A DNA stretch of 64,000 nucleotides from Costus lasius (Eukaryota; Streptophyta; Magnoliopsida; Zingiberales; Costaceae). The DNA lies in assembly GCA_027563935.2 (NCBI GenBank), contig CM050454.1:6166001-6230000 (forward strand), given 5' to 3'. A model generated the notes under the pieces. The model did not search any database. It was not told where the DNA came from and worked only from the letters and a program-made list of their open reading frames with translations. Each line of letters opens with the position of its first letter. Positions within the stretch are counted from its first letter, which is position 1. Position numbers and translations under genes: made by a program. This document shows, piece after piece, positions 10,676-22,388 of this stretch.

Positions 10676-12335
10676 TGCCACGCCCACGTTTACGGTAATA
10701 TTTTTTTAATTATTTTACCCGTGAGTCAACGCTTGACTCGAGTCCAAATGCGTCAACGCATAGATCACAACGGTCGAAACCACTGGATTGGGCGCGACTG
10801 GCGGAAACCGACTCCCAGCCCGACTATGGATTCAATAAGGATCGCTGCCGTTCCAACACGGCTCTGGTCAACGTAGACGATTCACCGAAGACTAGTGTCG
10901 TCAAGTCAGACCGGGTTCACCCGAACCCAAAGAGAATTCTCCCGTAACCGACCGTGTCGGATGGGGTCCGCAACAGACTCTGAACACACTCACTTGTCCA
11001 CGGATCAAGCCGGCACCCGACGATCGTAGACAGTTGTCCACACGGCGTCGCATGCCGATGAGGGAAAGAACCCGGCCGGCTCCTCACTCTGAACACATAT
11101 CTGTCCCGCCCGGCGGCCTCGTCCCACTCGCGCATAGGCGAGAACGGCCATGGGGAAGGCCCGCCCGAAGGCAACCAACCAGGCCGGCAAAGGCCGGCGC
11201 CGAAGAGGGCTCGCTCGCACGAGGGTGAGCTCACTGAGAAGGAACGCAGGAGGTGAGGATTGGCCACCCGCTACACCTCTACCGGGAGGAGGCGCCACTA
11301 CTGGAACTGGCGGCCGACGGGGCAGAGGCTGGAACCCAGCGCGGGAGCACATCCGTATGGGAGCTCGCCGGGGAGGGAGCTGAAGCCACCGGAAAACTTC
11401 CCCATGCAAGCGGCCGAGGGCTGAAGGAGAGGACCCACTCCGAGGTGACAAAGGAGTTGGCTCCTCTAGCGGAAGACTCCTACTGCTCTGAGCTCAACAG
11501 CGGCGTCGCCAGAGGAATAGGCTCGCGCGTAGGCGAGCAGAGGGGAAGAGGGGAAGAGGACCTCGCACGCAGGCGAGGAGGGCTCGTCCGGCGAGCTCAA
11601 CGCGCAGCCGCACGCAGGCGGGTTCGAGCCGGAATTTCACGCACGCAGGCGGCCGGCGTCGGACAAAGAAAGAGGCGAGGAGGTTTCGGCCACTTCAGGC
11701 AGGAAACGAGGGGTTCGCCGGAGACCGAAGGTTCGGCCGGGAACGAGCGCGAGAGAGGAAGAGGAGTACCTCGGCTCCTTCTTTCCGGTGAAGCTGCTGC
11801 CGGCTACGCCTTCCAAGGCAGTCTGACAGTGGGAATCCCGGCGAGGTCGATGGCGGAGCCGGCGACGCTAACGAACGACGCGAGGAAGAAACGGAAGAGG
11901 ACGGGGTTCTCCTGGGCACACTGTCCACCCACCCACACCACCGGGTGCCAGGAGAATGAGCTGCTGATGACGGCGTCGACGAGAACGGACGGCCGGAGAG
12001 GAGGAAAAATCCAGCGAGAGTAGGAAAATCTCGTTGAGGACCCGAAGCTTGCTCTGCCCGACGTTCGATGCCTTTTTCCAATCCTGCGTCCTCGCCCGAG
12101 TCAACGCAGATGTCCCATCTGCCCACTCGCCCCGCTGCGATGCGTCGTATCGTGTCCTCACCACGCTACAAACGCGACGAAAATTGTGCGTAACGCCCGT
12201 TGCGATTTACGGATCTGGATCCGGGCGGCGCCCTCGGTCCAATCCGATAACCCAATTGGTAGAGTAGTGGGCTGGGCTAGTGGATCTGGGCTAGAATTTT
12301 GGGCCACGCCCAATTTACGGCCCAGAGGCCTAACA
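10676..12335 (-). repeat. 3' LTR of the minus-strand Ty3/gypsy element
   Basis: In element orientation it begins TGTTAGGCCTCTGGGC and ends GGGCGTGGCA. At 1660 bp it is longer than its partner, mainly through about 200 extra bp around 11555-11760 that contain repeated ACGCAGGCG phrases. GC-rich; the plus strand is open for 256 codons from 11253. Confidence 0.88.
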
Positions 12336-12351
12336 TTCTCCCCCTCTGGAG
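12336..12351 (-). other. Polypurine tract of the Ty3/gypsy element
   Basis: On the minus strand the sequence directly before the LTR start reads CTCCAGAGGGGGAGAA then TGTTAGG. A purine run abutting the 3' LTR is where plus-strand DNA synthesis is primed, and it sets the element's direction. Confidence 0.8.
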
Positions 12352-12499
12352 CGAGTCGCCGCCCTCGGCGACTCAAAGTAACGTCGAATCTCATCCTCGA
12401 ACTGCCACCGTTCGGATGCCTCATACCATGTAGCTTCTTCCATTAGAGAACCTTCCCATCGAACCAGAAATTCTGTTCGTTGGTTCATCCTGCTATATC

Positions 12500-13335
12500 C
12501 CAAAACTCAATGATCTAGGATCTTCCCGATCCTTTGGTCGAACTCCGTTCGAACCGTTAGAGGCGCACGAAGCGACTGTGACCGAGTTGGATCCCCTGGA
12601 TCCTTACAAAACCTCTTTAGGAAGCTCACATGGAAAGTCGGACGCAGCTCCACCCCATCGGAGAGCTTCAGATGATACGCCACTGAGTCAACCCGACTCA
12701 ACACCTCGAAAGGTCTATCGTATCTCTGCGGAAGTCCCCGATGTGCTGCATTCGCAGATATCTCTATCGCTCACTAGCTACCCGTAGGATCGCAATATTA
12801 ACCAAAGTTAGGGATTGTGCTCAAAGGGCCGTACACAATAAACGATGATATGTGGAGATTATAGGCAATTTGCACCAAATCGATCCACTTTACCCAATCT
12901 TTTGACTCGCAGTCACCACATAATGGAGGAAGTCCTTCACAAGGGTATTCACCCACTCCAATCGTCCACCTACTATCAGCGGGTCGTACCCAATTTGGTC
13001 TGCTCAACAGACTTTCGATACTCCTTATCGATCACAACTGCTGTTTTTATCCTCGTAAGGAGATCTCCTTCCACTCTGGAGATCGCAAAGCAGACTAAGG
13101 CGTTAAGCATTCTCAGTGCATTCGGCACTTCATTAGCCTTTTCAGGCTTGTGTTCCCACCGGAACTGGAATTCTGCTAGGAATTCCTACCATCTGCTTAG
13201 TTTGGCGGACAATCTCTTTCTAGTGGTAAGAATATGCATTCACCACCTTATCCATTTTCGCCACGAAGGCGATACCCTGGAGAAGGACTCTCCATACGTA
13301 GAGTATCTCTGCTCTACCCATCCTGTACCAACACA
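12500..13335 (-). pseudogene. Remnant RNase H-integrase of Ty3/gypsy pol
   Basis: Reading leftwards, frames near 13330-13040 give EFQFRWEHKPEKANEVPNAL and AISRVEGDLLTRIK, matching the end of RNase H and the linker to integrase in chromovirus-type elements. Near 13007-12800, VVTASQKIG and DWVKWIDLVQIAYNL match the integrase core after its catalytic Glu. Near 12704-12507, VAYHLKLSDGVELRPTFHVS then FLKRF matches the integrase C-terminal domain. The order is correct for a minus-strand element, but frames change between blocks. The zinc-binding N-terminus and the Asp-Asp part of the catalytic core seem to have been deleted. It cannot encode a working enzyme. Confidence 0.8.
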
Positions 13336-14763
13336 TCGTCTATCGTTTGATCCGAAGTGTCGGATCTCCTTGGCACAACCCTGCGGCTAAGGCGTTCGCC
13401 AACAAATGGCACTCCCTTGGAGTCCCTCCTCTCTCCCTTCCTTGACTCCGTACTTCTAAATGCACGGCACGAGGCAAGGGATATCCTCATCGTATATCTG
13501 TATCTCATACAGATAAGGCAACACAGCTATCTCTGCCTCGACCAAAAGATCGAGGTCAAAGACTGCTTCGTAGACTGGGAGATTCAGAATCTTCACATAG
13601 CAGCGGCCCTGCCAACTGCCGATTACGATATCCCTATCGTACGATACCCCGAAGGTCTCGATGTCTACGGTACCGACCGACCCTACTCGGTCCTGTGATG
13701 AGAATGTTTTGGGTCCAACACTCTTAGCCGTACTCGACGAACCACTTTGTGTGACTTAACTCACACAAAATTTTCACGAAATTGTAGGGAGGGTTCTACA
13801 ATACCTGCGATCAAATTAGATCGCATAATTCTCAGAGAGATTCGTCCAACTTGGTAGCGCTTAAGTCTCTCCTTTTCGAAGGCATCCCATACCACCTCCG
13901 TCGAAGAGTAACTTAGCTCGCCCAAATTACTCTTTTGTCCCTGAGTCTTTCCCCTCATAAAGGCGTCCCCTTATGATGAGAAACCCAGCTCGGACTGATT
14001 TTAAAGATTTTTCCTTGCTGTCCTCCCAAGCTTCCCCCACGTAGAGGCGTCCCCCTATGCGAAGTTGGCTTAGTTGGACCAAGAAGAGGGATCTCTTTTG
14101 TTTTAGTTAGACACCGTCCACTCGCCTTGTCCCCAAATAGCAGTTTTAGAGTCTACTAACTCTTCCTCATTTTATCTCCCTAAGTAGCAGTTTTAAAGTC
14201 TGCCAACTTTTCCCCAAATAGCAGTTTTGAAGTCTGCTAACTTTTCCTCAAATACCGTGGAGCAACGCACCCCTCCAAAATGGGAAGCTCCAGGACGTGT
14301 CCCACGTCTTCGCGCCCACTCCCACGACGCACGCATACCCCATTGGTTAACGGGGTCGGATCCGGGTTCGGGCAACGCCCGATCCTATACCCCGACCTGA
14401 ATAACTGGAGCGCTCAAGTAGGCTGTGGGCCGAAATGTGGGTCGTCGCATGGCGGTCTCTTGGCCGGAATCGGCCGTGGTCGATGTTATCGAAGCCGCCG
14501 TAGCGCGCTTCAGCATCGCAACCTCTGGCTAAGATGCCTCTAGCTCCCCGGTGCGTCGAGTCACCCGAGCTACGAGACGCTCGTCCGAGACGAGCCACGT
14601 GGAGACGATCTCCACTTAAGTGCAAGGATCCAAAACCCCATCTCTGACTATGTCCTCAAAGGACGATAGTTTGGGGTTCGTCGCAGATCCCATCTGCGCA
14701 CGCACAGTTAAGTGAGATGAAACTCAAGTACGACGCTCGTACGAGTTGGAACGTGCAGAACCC

Positions 14764-14776
14764 GGCTCTGATACCA
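14764..14776 (-). other. Primer binding site, tRNA-iMet type
   Basis: The minus strand reads TGGTATCAGAGCC, the standard plant LTR-element site complementary to the 3' end of initiator tRNA-Met, three bases from the LTR end at 14780. Confidence 0.85.
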
Positions 14777-14779
14777 AGC

Positions 14780-16287
14780 TGTCACGTCCACGTTTATGGT
14801 AATATTTTTTTAATTATTTTACCCGTGAGTCAACGCTTGACTCGAGTCCAAATGCGTCAACGCATAGATCACAACGGTCAAAACCACTGGATTGGGCGCG
14901 ACTGGCGGAGTCGGTTCCAGCCCGACTATGGACTCAATAAGGATTGCTGCCGTTCCAACACGGCTCTGGCCAATGTAGACGATTCACCGAAGACCAGTGT
15001 CGTCGAGTCAGATCGGGTTCACCTGAACCCAAAGAGAATTCTCCCGTAACCGACCGCGTCGGATGGGGTCCGCAACAGACTCTGAATACACTCACTCATC
15101 CACGGATCAAGCCGGCACCCAGCGATCGTAGACAGTTGTCCACACGGCGTCGCACGCCGATGAGGGAAAGAACCCGGCCGGCTCCTCACTCGTACGCCGA
15201 CGAGGAGGCCGGACGATGCTCCGCCGGTAATGTCACACAAGGACGACGAGGACCCGGCGGCCTCGTCCCACTCGCGCGTATGCGAGAACGGCCATGGGGA
15301 AGGCCCGCCCGAAGGGAACCAACTAGGCCGGCGCCGAAGAGGGCTCTCACACGAGGGCGAGCTCACTGAGAAGGAACGCAGGAGGTGAGGATTGGCCACC
15401 CGCTACGCCTCTACCGGGAGGAGGCGCCACTGCTGGAACTGGCGGCCGATGGGGCAGAGGCTGGAACCCAGCGCAGGAGCACATCCGTCTGGGAGCTCGC
15501 CGGGGAGGGAGCTGAAGCCACCGGAAAACTTCCCCATGCAGGCGGCCGAGGGCTGAAGGAGCGGACCCACTCCGAGGCGGCGAAGGAGTTGGCTCCTCTC
15601 GCGGAAGACTCCTACTGCTCCAAGCTCAACAGCGGCGTCGCCGGAGGAATAGGCTCGCGCGTAGGCGAGCAGAGGGGAAGAGGGGAAGAGGAGTACCTCG
15701 GCGCCAAGCGCTGGCTCCTTCTTTCCAGTGAAGCTGCTGCCGGCTACGCCTTCCAAGGCAGTCTGACGGTGGGGATCCCGGCGAGGTCGACGGCGGAGCC
15801 GGCGACGCTGACGAACGACGCGAGGAAGAAGCAGAAGAGGACGGGGTTCTCCCGGGCGCACCGTCCACCCACCCACACCACCGGGTGCCAGGAGAACGAG
15901 CTGCTGATGATGGCGTCGACGAGAACGGACGGCTGGAGAGGAGGAAAAACCGAGGAAAAATCCAGCGAGAGTCAGAAAATCTCATTGAGGACCCGAAGCC
16001 TGCTCCGCCCGACGTCCGATGCCTTTTTCCCATCCTGCGTCCTCGCCCGAGTCAACGCAGATGTCCCATCTGTCCACTCACCCCGCTGCGATGCGTCGTA
16101 TCGCATCCTTGCCACGCTACGCACGCGACGAAAATCGTGCGTAATGTCCGTTGGCGATTTACAGATCTGGATGCAGGCGGCGCCCTCGGTCCAATCCGAT
16201 AACCCAATTGGTAGAGTAGTGGGCTGGGCTAGTGGATCTGGGCTGGAATTTTGGGCCACGCCCAATTTACGGCCCAGAGGCCTAACA
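14780..16287 (-). repeat. 5' LTR of the minus-strand Ty3/gypsy element
   Basis: Plus-strand ends are TGTCACGTCCACG and GAGGCCTAACA, matching the other LTR. At 1508 bp it lacks the 200-bp segment of the left LTR but has its own extra segment near 15190-15260. The plus strand is open for 317 codons from 15385, beginning with the same peptide as the 256-codon frame in the other LTR. Confidence 0.88.
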
Positions 16288-16750
16288 CTAGATATATATA
16301 TTAATTATAAGATCCAATCCACCAGCAACTTAATTTAATTTGGTGAGAATTGGAAGGCAATATGAATCACCATTAGTGTTAAGAGACAATATAAATAGTC
16401 ATTTGGCTTCTCTCTCTTACTCTAAGGCTCATTTCTTATGATGTGTGGGAGATACCATTTTATTGTTAAGAGACAAAAGGAGAGCATTGTTGTGGATAAA
16501 GAATATCTAAAAAGGTGATTTTTTTTTCCTTAGGTTTACATTAAGGTTTGAGTTTGAGTTATCTTGATGGGCTTGTAGCTTAGCTAGTTTGACCCATAGG
16601 CTTACTTTGTCAAACGCACTTGTTTATAGTTATGTCAGCTTGGATTGTGTTGTGCTCATTGAGGAGATGCGGTGACCACATCAAAGATGATTACTTTGGG
16701 TGAATACAAGGCACATGTATCTTTGTTTACTTAGATGAAATTCATAGTTG

Positions 16751-16829
16751 AAAAAAAAAGTACGCATTGAATTTAGTAGTAAAATGTGTTTAGATTTTTG
16801 CTACTAAATTCAATAAGTTTTTTTTTTTT
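16751..16829. repeat. Small inverted repeat with A/T-tract flanks
   Basis: ATTGAATTTAGTAG at 16766-16779 is exactly complementary to CTACTAAATTCAAT at 16801-16814, with a 21-nt loop. An A run at 16751-16759 faces a T run after 16817, extending the stem. It could be a small MITE or a chance hairpin. Confidence 0.65.
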
Positions 16830-17003
16830 CGTTATGGATTCTGTCCAAATAAGCCGGCCTAATGCATGTCTGTTATTATTTTGGTCATTCTTAAATTGAT
16901 AGATAATGAACTACCACTATTACAAACTGATAATATTAGTGACGCATTAATATCATGAGCTATTCACTTGCGATATGTCCGAGCAGAAGTAGTGGTGAGG
17001 AGC

Positions 17004-17169
17004 ACAAGACTTCAAAGACTAATCACTTGGGAGTTGAAGGCACATGACACGGTTTCTCATGAGGCGCCCAAATGAACACTTCCTCATAAGACTTCAAAGA
17101 CTAATCACTTGGGAGTTGAAGGCACATGACACGGTTGCCCACGAGGCGCCCAAATGAACACAAGAGGCT
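17004..17169. repeat. 82-bp tandem duplication
   Basis: AAGACTTCAAAGACTAATCA starts at 17006 and again at 17088. The following bases through GAGGCGCCCAAATGAACAC match with few changes, giving two adjacent 82-bp copies. Non-coding. Confidence 0.85.
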
Positions 17170-17895
17170 AGTGCTCAGCCATTCAAGATGTGCCCAATTG
17201 AACCATTCAAACAGAGTATATGTTAACTTCGTAGGTGACTTGGTAACTAGGACTTGCTCTTGGGGGTTGATCACCCAGGAATAGATCGAGTTATACAATC
17301 ATTAACCGAAATTGATTGAAATGACTACATGCTTGAAATGCTGAATGGTCTAAATTGATCAAAACAATACGTGCTTGACTTGATGCACTACTACCTACAA
17401 ATCGTATCTCTCAACCCATGACAATTACATGCTCGAGCACCTCCATAGCTTAAGTCAACTTATCTCAACCCACACTACAATGTCATAGGACTGTTGTTAA
17501 AAGCTACATGCCAAGATCAGCTCACTTAGGAGAGGCAAATTACCTTTTTTTGGTCAAACTAAAATATGGTTGATTCATCAAACCCTGAGAGTCCTAAATC
17601 ATGGAAACAAAAGGAAAAATAATGTTAAGTTTCCAAACCATGAAAAGCAAAAAAAATTCAGCAAAAAACATCTTTGCAATAGAAAAAAAATGACATAATT
17701 GTAACTACATAATACTGGTTCTTCTCAAACATCCCTGCTCGATCAAAATAACTAAAACATTGAAATTGCATCCATTACATAACATAATTGAGTTTAAAGA
17801 GTGAAATATTTTTCCAGTAACTCTAAGTGAGCAAATAAGCTGATAGCCTAACAAAACCGTATGAGAGGAAAGAGAGCGACAAACATACTGTGTCA

Positions 17896-19908
17896 TTAAC
17901 GCCTTTGGTTCTTCCCAATTGAGCGCTTTCCAGAGAACAAATGCTTTGGCTTCAGGTTTGGTATTACCCTATCAGCTTCTCCCTTGCGAGCAGCCTTATT
18001 CCTCATCTTCACTGACTTCCTGGCTATCTTGATAGCTTTCTTAGTCGAGTCATCTAACTGTTCTTGTTGAGCGACTACACCATGTGGCCTTAATTTTGAC
18101 CTTGACCTAGATGCTGACCTTGATCTTGACAGTGCACGCAGCTTCTTGTTAGACTGTCCATCAATATCCATGGCTTCGTCATCTCCACCTCTGCTAAGTG
18201 ATCTCTCCCGTTTACGGCCCCTTCGAACACGATTGATTGCTGCAGAAGGGTCCATTCCTAAAGCAGAGAGTTCTCTTCCCATCCTCTCAGTTGTGTATTT
18301 CTTGTCTTTATCAAACTTTCTGGGTACAATGGGCCGGCTCTCAGCAGTGCTCTTCTTAAGCCTATGCTCTTGAATCAGCAAACTCTTCTTTCTCCTGATC
18401 TCAGCAAGTAATGCTTTTTCTTCCTCATTCAATTCCTGTCCATCCATCTCAAGATCTTCATTGTCCTCCTCAGCTTCAAGACGAAGACCCTCTTCTCGTT
18501 CCAACTCCTCCAACCTCTGCAAGATGTCAGGATCAACAAAATCATACACATTGTGACCATCAAGAATCTCTGGCATACTATCCTCCTTCCATTCCTCATC
18601 AGCCAATATATAATGCTTTCTTAAGCTAGCAGAATATACACCAGCGCCACCATTCTCCTCTTCAAGATCTTTCTCAAGCTTCCGCTTCTCTTTCTCCTCA
18701 TTATTCTTTGCTCTAGCTTCCAGGATAGCTTGAGGAATACAAGGAGGCCGCTCTTTCGTATCCCGAGGCTTAGGAATTGCAACATGAAACCTGTTCAGAT
18801 AATCCTTTACCTTTTTTGACTTCATCTTTATCTCTACCCGCTGATTCAAAAGCCTCTCACAAGCAGCATTCTTGACAGCTATAACTCCATCATCTGTCAT
18901 GGTACTCATGGTCAATAGGACACCCTCGTCATTAGAATCCCCACCCTGGGCTGCAACAGACTTCATGGCCTCGGCCTTCATCTCCATCACCAATTTCATG
19001 TCCTCCTCGGAGAGCCCATCCAATGGCTGCAGATCAATCTTGTTGCAGACAACAAGGAGTGGCTTGTTCAAGAACAGAGACTTGATGCTATGAAATAGGG
19101 CTGCCTGCTGTCCTATACTGTAACCACAGGATCCGGATATATCTAGGAAGAACAAGACAGCAGCCTTTAAGTGTGCAAGAGCTGTGATACTACACATTTC
19201 TATGATATTCCTGTCTTCGAATGGTCGATCTAGAATACCAGGAGTGTCAATCACCTGGTAACGTAGATATTTATAATCTGTGTGCCCAACGAACAGAGAC
19301 TTGGTAGTGAAGGCATACGGCTGGACATCTACATCAGCTCTAGTGATTTTATTCATGAAAGAACTCTTGCCCACATTGGGATAGCCACATATTAAAATGG
19401 TGCGTGTATTTGGATCTATTGAAGGAAGCCTGGCCATATGCTGTCGTATCTGCTCCAAATAAGCCAAGCTAGGGCTGATGCGCTTTATAACAGTGCACAT
19501 ACGACCTAGAGCAGCAACCTTCAAACTCTTGCATCGATATAGCGAGTCTCCATACTTGAGCAACCTAATATAGTCTTTTGAGATCTTCCCAATAATGTTC
19601 CTAGCTGTGTTAACCTGACCAAGTGCAAGCTTGTAGTGATCCTTGTTGTATAGTACATGGAGCAAATCTCCATAGAAGGGGTGTATGTCATCCAATCGAG
19701 GGAATTCATCAATGATGGCAGACAGCTTCTCATGGAAGTTCTGCTGAGTGTACTTCACCTTGCGCATGTAGAACTCCCGGAGACGGGAGATGGCATATCC
19801 TTTGTGAACGACAGTAGGTGTTTGACGCTGAGTGCGGGAAAGGATGATGTCAATAAAATCCTTCCCAGAAGGAACAACTGTGATCTTCTTGAAGTTATAT
19901 TGCACCAT
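17896..19908 (-). CDS. NOG1: Nucleolar GTP-binding protein 1 (NOG1), 60S ribosome assembly GTPase
   Basis: A single uninterrupted 670-codon frame. Known NOG1 proteins associate with pre-60S particles in nucleolus and nucleoplasm and are needed for 27S pre-rRNA processing and large-subunit maturation. Visible here: an N-terminal helical NOG1 domain (about 5-165, starting MVQYNFKKITVVPSGKDFID); a GTPase domain with P-loop GYPNVGKSS at about 175-183, switch II DTPG at 221-224 and NKID at 289-292; the NOGCT region with PRDTKERPPCIPQAILEARA near 381-400; then an acidic stretch and a Lys/Arg-rich tail containing SRSRSASRSRSK, likely nucleolar targeting. The length fits the family (about 630-670 residues). 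The first ATG begins the conserved N-terminus. No introns or lesions are seen, so this is the best candidate for a functional gene. A 5' untranslated intron cannot be judged. Confidence 0.97.
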   Translation of the reverse strand: MVQYNFKKITVVPSGKDFIDIILSRTQRQTPTVVHKGYAISRLREFYMRKVKYTQQNFHEKLSAIIDEFPRLDDIHPFYGDLLHVLYNKDHYKLALGQVNTARNIIGKISKDYIRLLKYGDSLYRCKSLKVAALGRMCTVIKRISPSLAYLEQIRQHMARLPSIDPNTRTILICGYPNVGKSSFMNKITRADVDVQPYAFTTKSLFVGHTDYKYLRYQVIDTPGILDRPFEDRNIIEMCSITALAHLKAAVLFFLDISGSCGYSIGQQAALFHSIKSLFLNKPLLVVCNKIDLQPLDGLSEEDMKLVMEMKAEAMKSVAAQGGDSNDEGVLLTMSTMTDDGVIAVKNAACERLLNQRVEIKMKSKKVKDYLNRFHVAIPKPRDTKERPPCIPQAILEARAKNNEEKEKRKLEKDLEEENGGAGVYSASLRKHYILADEEWKEDSMPEILDGHNVYDFVDPDILQRLEELEREEGLRLEAEEDNEDLEMDGQELNEEEKALLAEIRRKKSLLIQEHRLKKSTAESRPIVPRKFDKDKKYTTERMGRELSALGMDPSAAINRVRRGRKRERSLSRGGDDEAMDIDGQSNKKLRALSRSRSASRSRSKLRPHGVVAQQEQLDDSTKKAIKIARKSVKMRNKAARKGEADRVIPNLKPKHLFSGKRSIGKNQRR

Positions 19909-21605
19909 CTTCTCGTTTCTTCTTTTAACTTTTTTATAAAAGATGCATTTGTTAGAAGTTAAGCAAGAATATCATATTATTTCTTATGAAAATTATCGAA
20001 AGACCCATTAAATACATACTAGCCACACCACAAAGCAAACTTACTGAAGGTAAGAGCCATTAACAAAAGTGTAGCTAGTTCTTGAGAGTTAAATAATTGA
20101 AGAATAAGTGGAAACAAAAACCTGCATGTACTTCATGTGTCCAGTTATTACAGTAATCTGAATCTGAATAAAACAAGAGAGTAGATGACATTTCTCACAT
20201 GTTCCAAATATTAAATTATTTTTCACCTTTTCCATGTATGTATGTATATGTATGTATGCAAATACTATACCTAGATATCAAACCAAAATCAAGTACATTT
20301 CATGTTGGACCCATATATACTGAGCTTACCGCTTGATAAGAAACATGTATTTAAAACTTTGGTATTATAAATAAATTTTACTCTCGTTACATACATATAG
20401 AACAATTATAAAAGCTTATATATTCTAGAAATTAAATTATTTGTAATGTACCGAAGCATAGAATCACTAAACATGAGCACATTCAACTCGTACTTCACAA
20501 ACTATTAAGGTTCTAATAAGAATCTTGGGTTTCTTATTTTTTACTCTAAATATTGTTTTGTGCTTAACCATAAATTTTATCTTTGTGAAATAAGAGATTA
20601 ACAATTATAGTGTTGAAAGTCAAGCCAGAGTAAGCTGAAAAGCCCCAAGTTCAACCTCATCCGCACACCACAGGCACTTGAGGGAATCTCAAGAGGGTTT
20701 GGAAGATCCTGGCTTGCCAAGACACACTATTGCATTTGCATCAAGACACAATTCTGTGAGTAGATTCAAGGGTAAATTGTTAAGATTAAGCAAGAACAAG
20801 GAATCAAGAACAAAAGGCAGAGGATAGGAACCAGCAAATGAATCAACAGGAAAGCAAAGCTAATCACCAAAAGTCCTCAATGTAGTGAAAATTGAGATAT
20901 CACCATCAGTCAATGCTCAAGCAAGGAAGAAGATAAAAGGAAATCCTACCAATCTGATCTCTGTGGAATGAGAAAGAAGTCAATGCGCTAAATGCTCAAG
21001 TTCGGCTTAGGCAAGAAAAAAGGGAGAAAATAATAAGGCAAGGTAGGTTTTATATGAGACCAACTATCATAAGTTGGCAAATTTGTAGAAAACCCAAGAC
21101 TTTCAAGTATTTAAACTAGTCCTTCCTTAGTCCCTCCTATCTTTCCAAACAGTTCCTTGGACAGAAAAACATAAAGTTATAGCACTAACCTTAGACACCT
21201 CCCTCCTTCCCTCTTCTGTCACTCCTCTCTTCTTCACTCGCTTCTATTATCACATTATTATTTGTCACCCTATACTCTTATCATTCTTTTATGCCCCGCC
21301 TTTTTTTTTCCCTCCTCCCTTCTCTTAGGCTTATATGTCCGCAGCCACTTGCATTATCTCACTCATGCTTGTTCTTTTGGCATCCAAGAAACTCACCTCT
21401 CGGATGATGGTATGGCCAATGCCTCTTGGGAGCTAGGCAAGAGATGGTAAATAACCGATACTACTTGAGGAGCTTTAACAGATATAGTTTTAGCTTGGCA
21501 ATTTTCTTCTATTGACCTTGAGGTAATTACTACTCATGATCATGCATTTCATGCTATTGTTTGGGGGGAAGTCTATTGCATTTTTCTATTTTCTATGCTA
21601 GTCAT
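19909..21605. other. Upstream region of NOG1 and AT-rich spacer
   Basis: The first few hundred bases must hold the NOG1 promoter and 5' untranslated region, but I cannot place a convincing TATA box or start. A TGTA microsatellite lies near 20234-20262. No other gene is recognised. Confidence 0.45.
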
Positions 21606-22388
21606 GTTGTTACCTTTAGTAACCATATGTAATCAGATTTAGCTAATCCAGGCCTTAGTTATATTCCTGGGTTTATCCATGGAGACTTCAAATGGATTCT
21701 TAACCTAAAGATAAGTGTGGGGGCAATCCTTTCTAGGATAATAACTCACTATTTGAATGTTGTTTTTTCACCTTAAGATGAGAGCTCTCCATAAGAATCA
21801 CAATCAATTAGGAGGCCTTAAGCTTTCCATTGAGAGGGCAGCCAATCCTTAAAAGCTCTTGAAGTCCTCAATCACCCCAGACCAAGAGGTTTGCCTTTGC
21901 TCTCTGATCAATTCTAGTGTACTCATCAGACAGGTTAACTTAAAATTGTGACCTTAGTCAAGCACAAAACGCTAAGGGCTGAAGATGCTGACACTAGATT
22001 TTTTCCATAAAAGTTGCTGCTATCAAAAACCACCAAAATCAAATCCTTTGCACCCAGGTCAAGCAGCAAATCCTGCTTCATTCTGAGGAGAGTATCCTCA
22101 CTAATTTTGTTCCCAACTATGATTCCTTCTAGAACCCTAACACTCCTTGTAATTCTTATAAGCTTATATCTTGCCTTGGCTCTCTCACTAAGATTTCCTA
22201 GATACATGGGCCCTCCTCTCTCAACCCTTGTGTTCTCAGTTGCTCCTGGTGATTAGTAACCTCAGGCAGGGGACAAACTCTAGTACTCTACCATGATGGT
22301 TTCACCCCAAATTACATCAGCATCACTAGGAGATTATTGAGCACGTTTACCTCTAAGTTCTTAATACCTTCCATTGAGAAGCTGTCAT
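21606..22388. repeat. 780-bp direct repeat, copy A
   Basis: It runs from TGTTACCTTTAGTAACC to GAAGCTGTCA and matches 23385-24167 at roughly 97% by eye. The TG...CA ends suggest LTRs. On the minus strand an AAGAGGGTAAAA purine-rich stretch abuts the start TGACAGC, like a polypurine tract. No tRNA primer site or target duplication was found, so simple duplication remains possible. Both copies keep an open minus-strand frame starting MYLGNLSERAKARYK (90 codons here) of unknown family. Confidence 0.8.

Larger units (their letters stand above)
10676..16287 (-). mobile_element. Decayed Ty3/gypsy LTR retrotransposon, minus strand
   Basis: Two similar LTRs (10676-12335 and 14780-16287) flank a 2.44-kb internal region. 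Orientation is fixed by two landmarks. The complement of a tRNA-iMet primer site lies next to the right LTR, and a polypurine tract (on the minus strand) lies next to the left LTR. The internal region keeps only the RNase H to integrase end of pol, in decayed form (12500-13335). The part at 13336-14763 shows no recognisable gag or protease. The flanks ATATC (left) and CTAGA (right) are not a matching target duplication, so one end may have been exchanged by recombination or altered. By eye the LTRs are about 95% identical where they align, apart from large indels. Confidence 0.85.
16288..17895. other. Intergenic DNA downstream of NOG1
   Basis: AT-rich, with a short hairpin at 16751-16829 and an 82-bp tandem duplication at 17004-17169. 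The part next to 17895 presumably includes the NOG1 3' untranslated region, but no single polyadenylation signal can be chosen. Confidence 0.5.

Noticed and set aside
14760..14780. tRNA gene near 14.76 kb
   Set aside because: Only the 3' complement of initiator tRNA is present, directly at an LTR edge: a primer binding site, not a gene.
11253..16338. 256- and 317-codon plus-strand frames as cellular genes
   Set aside because: Both lie within LTRs of one element and arise from high GC content; the second runs past the LTR end. Kept only as a finding about the LTRs.
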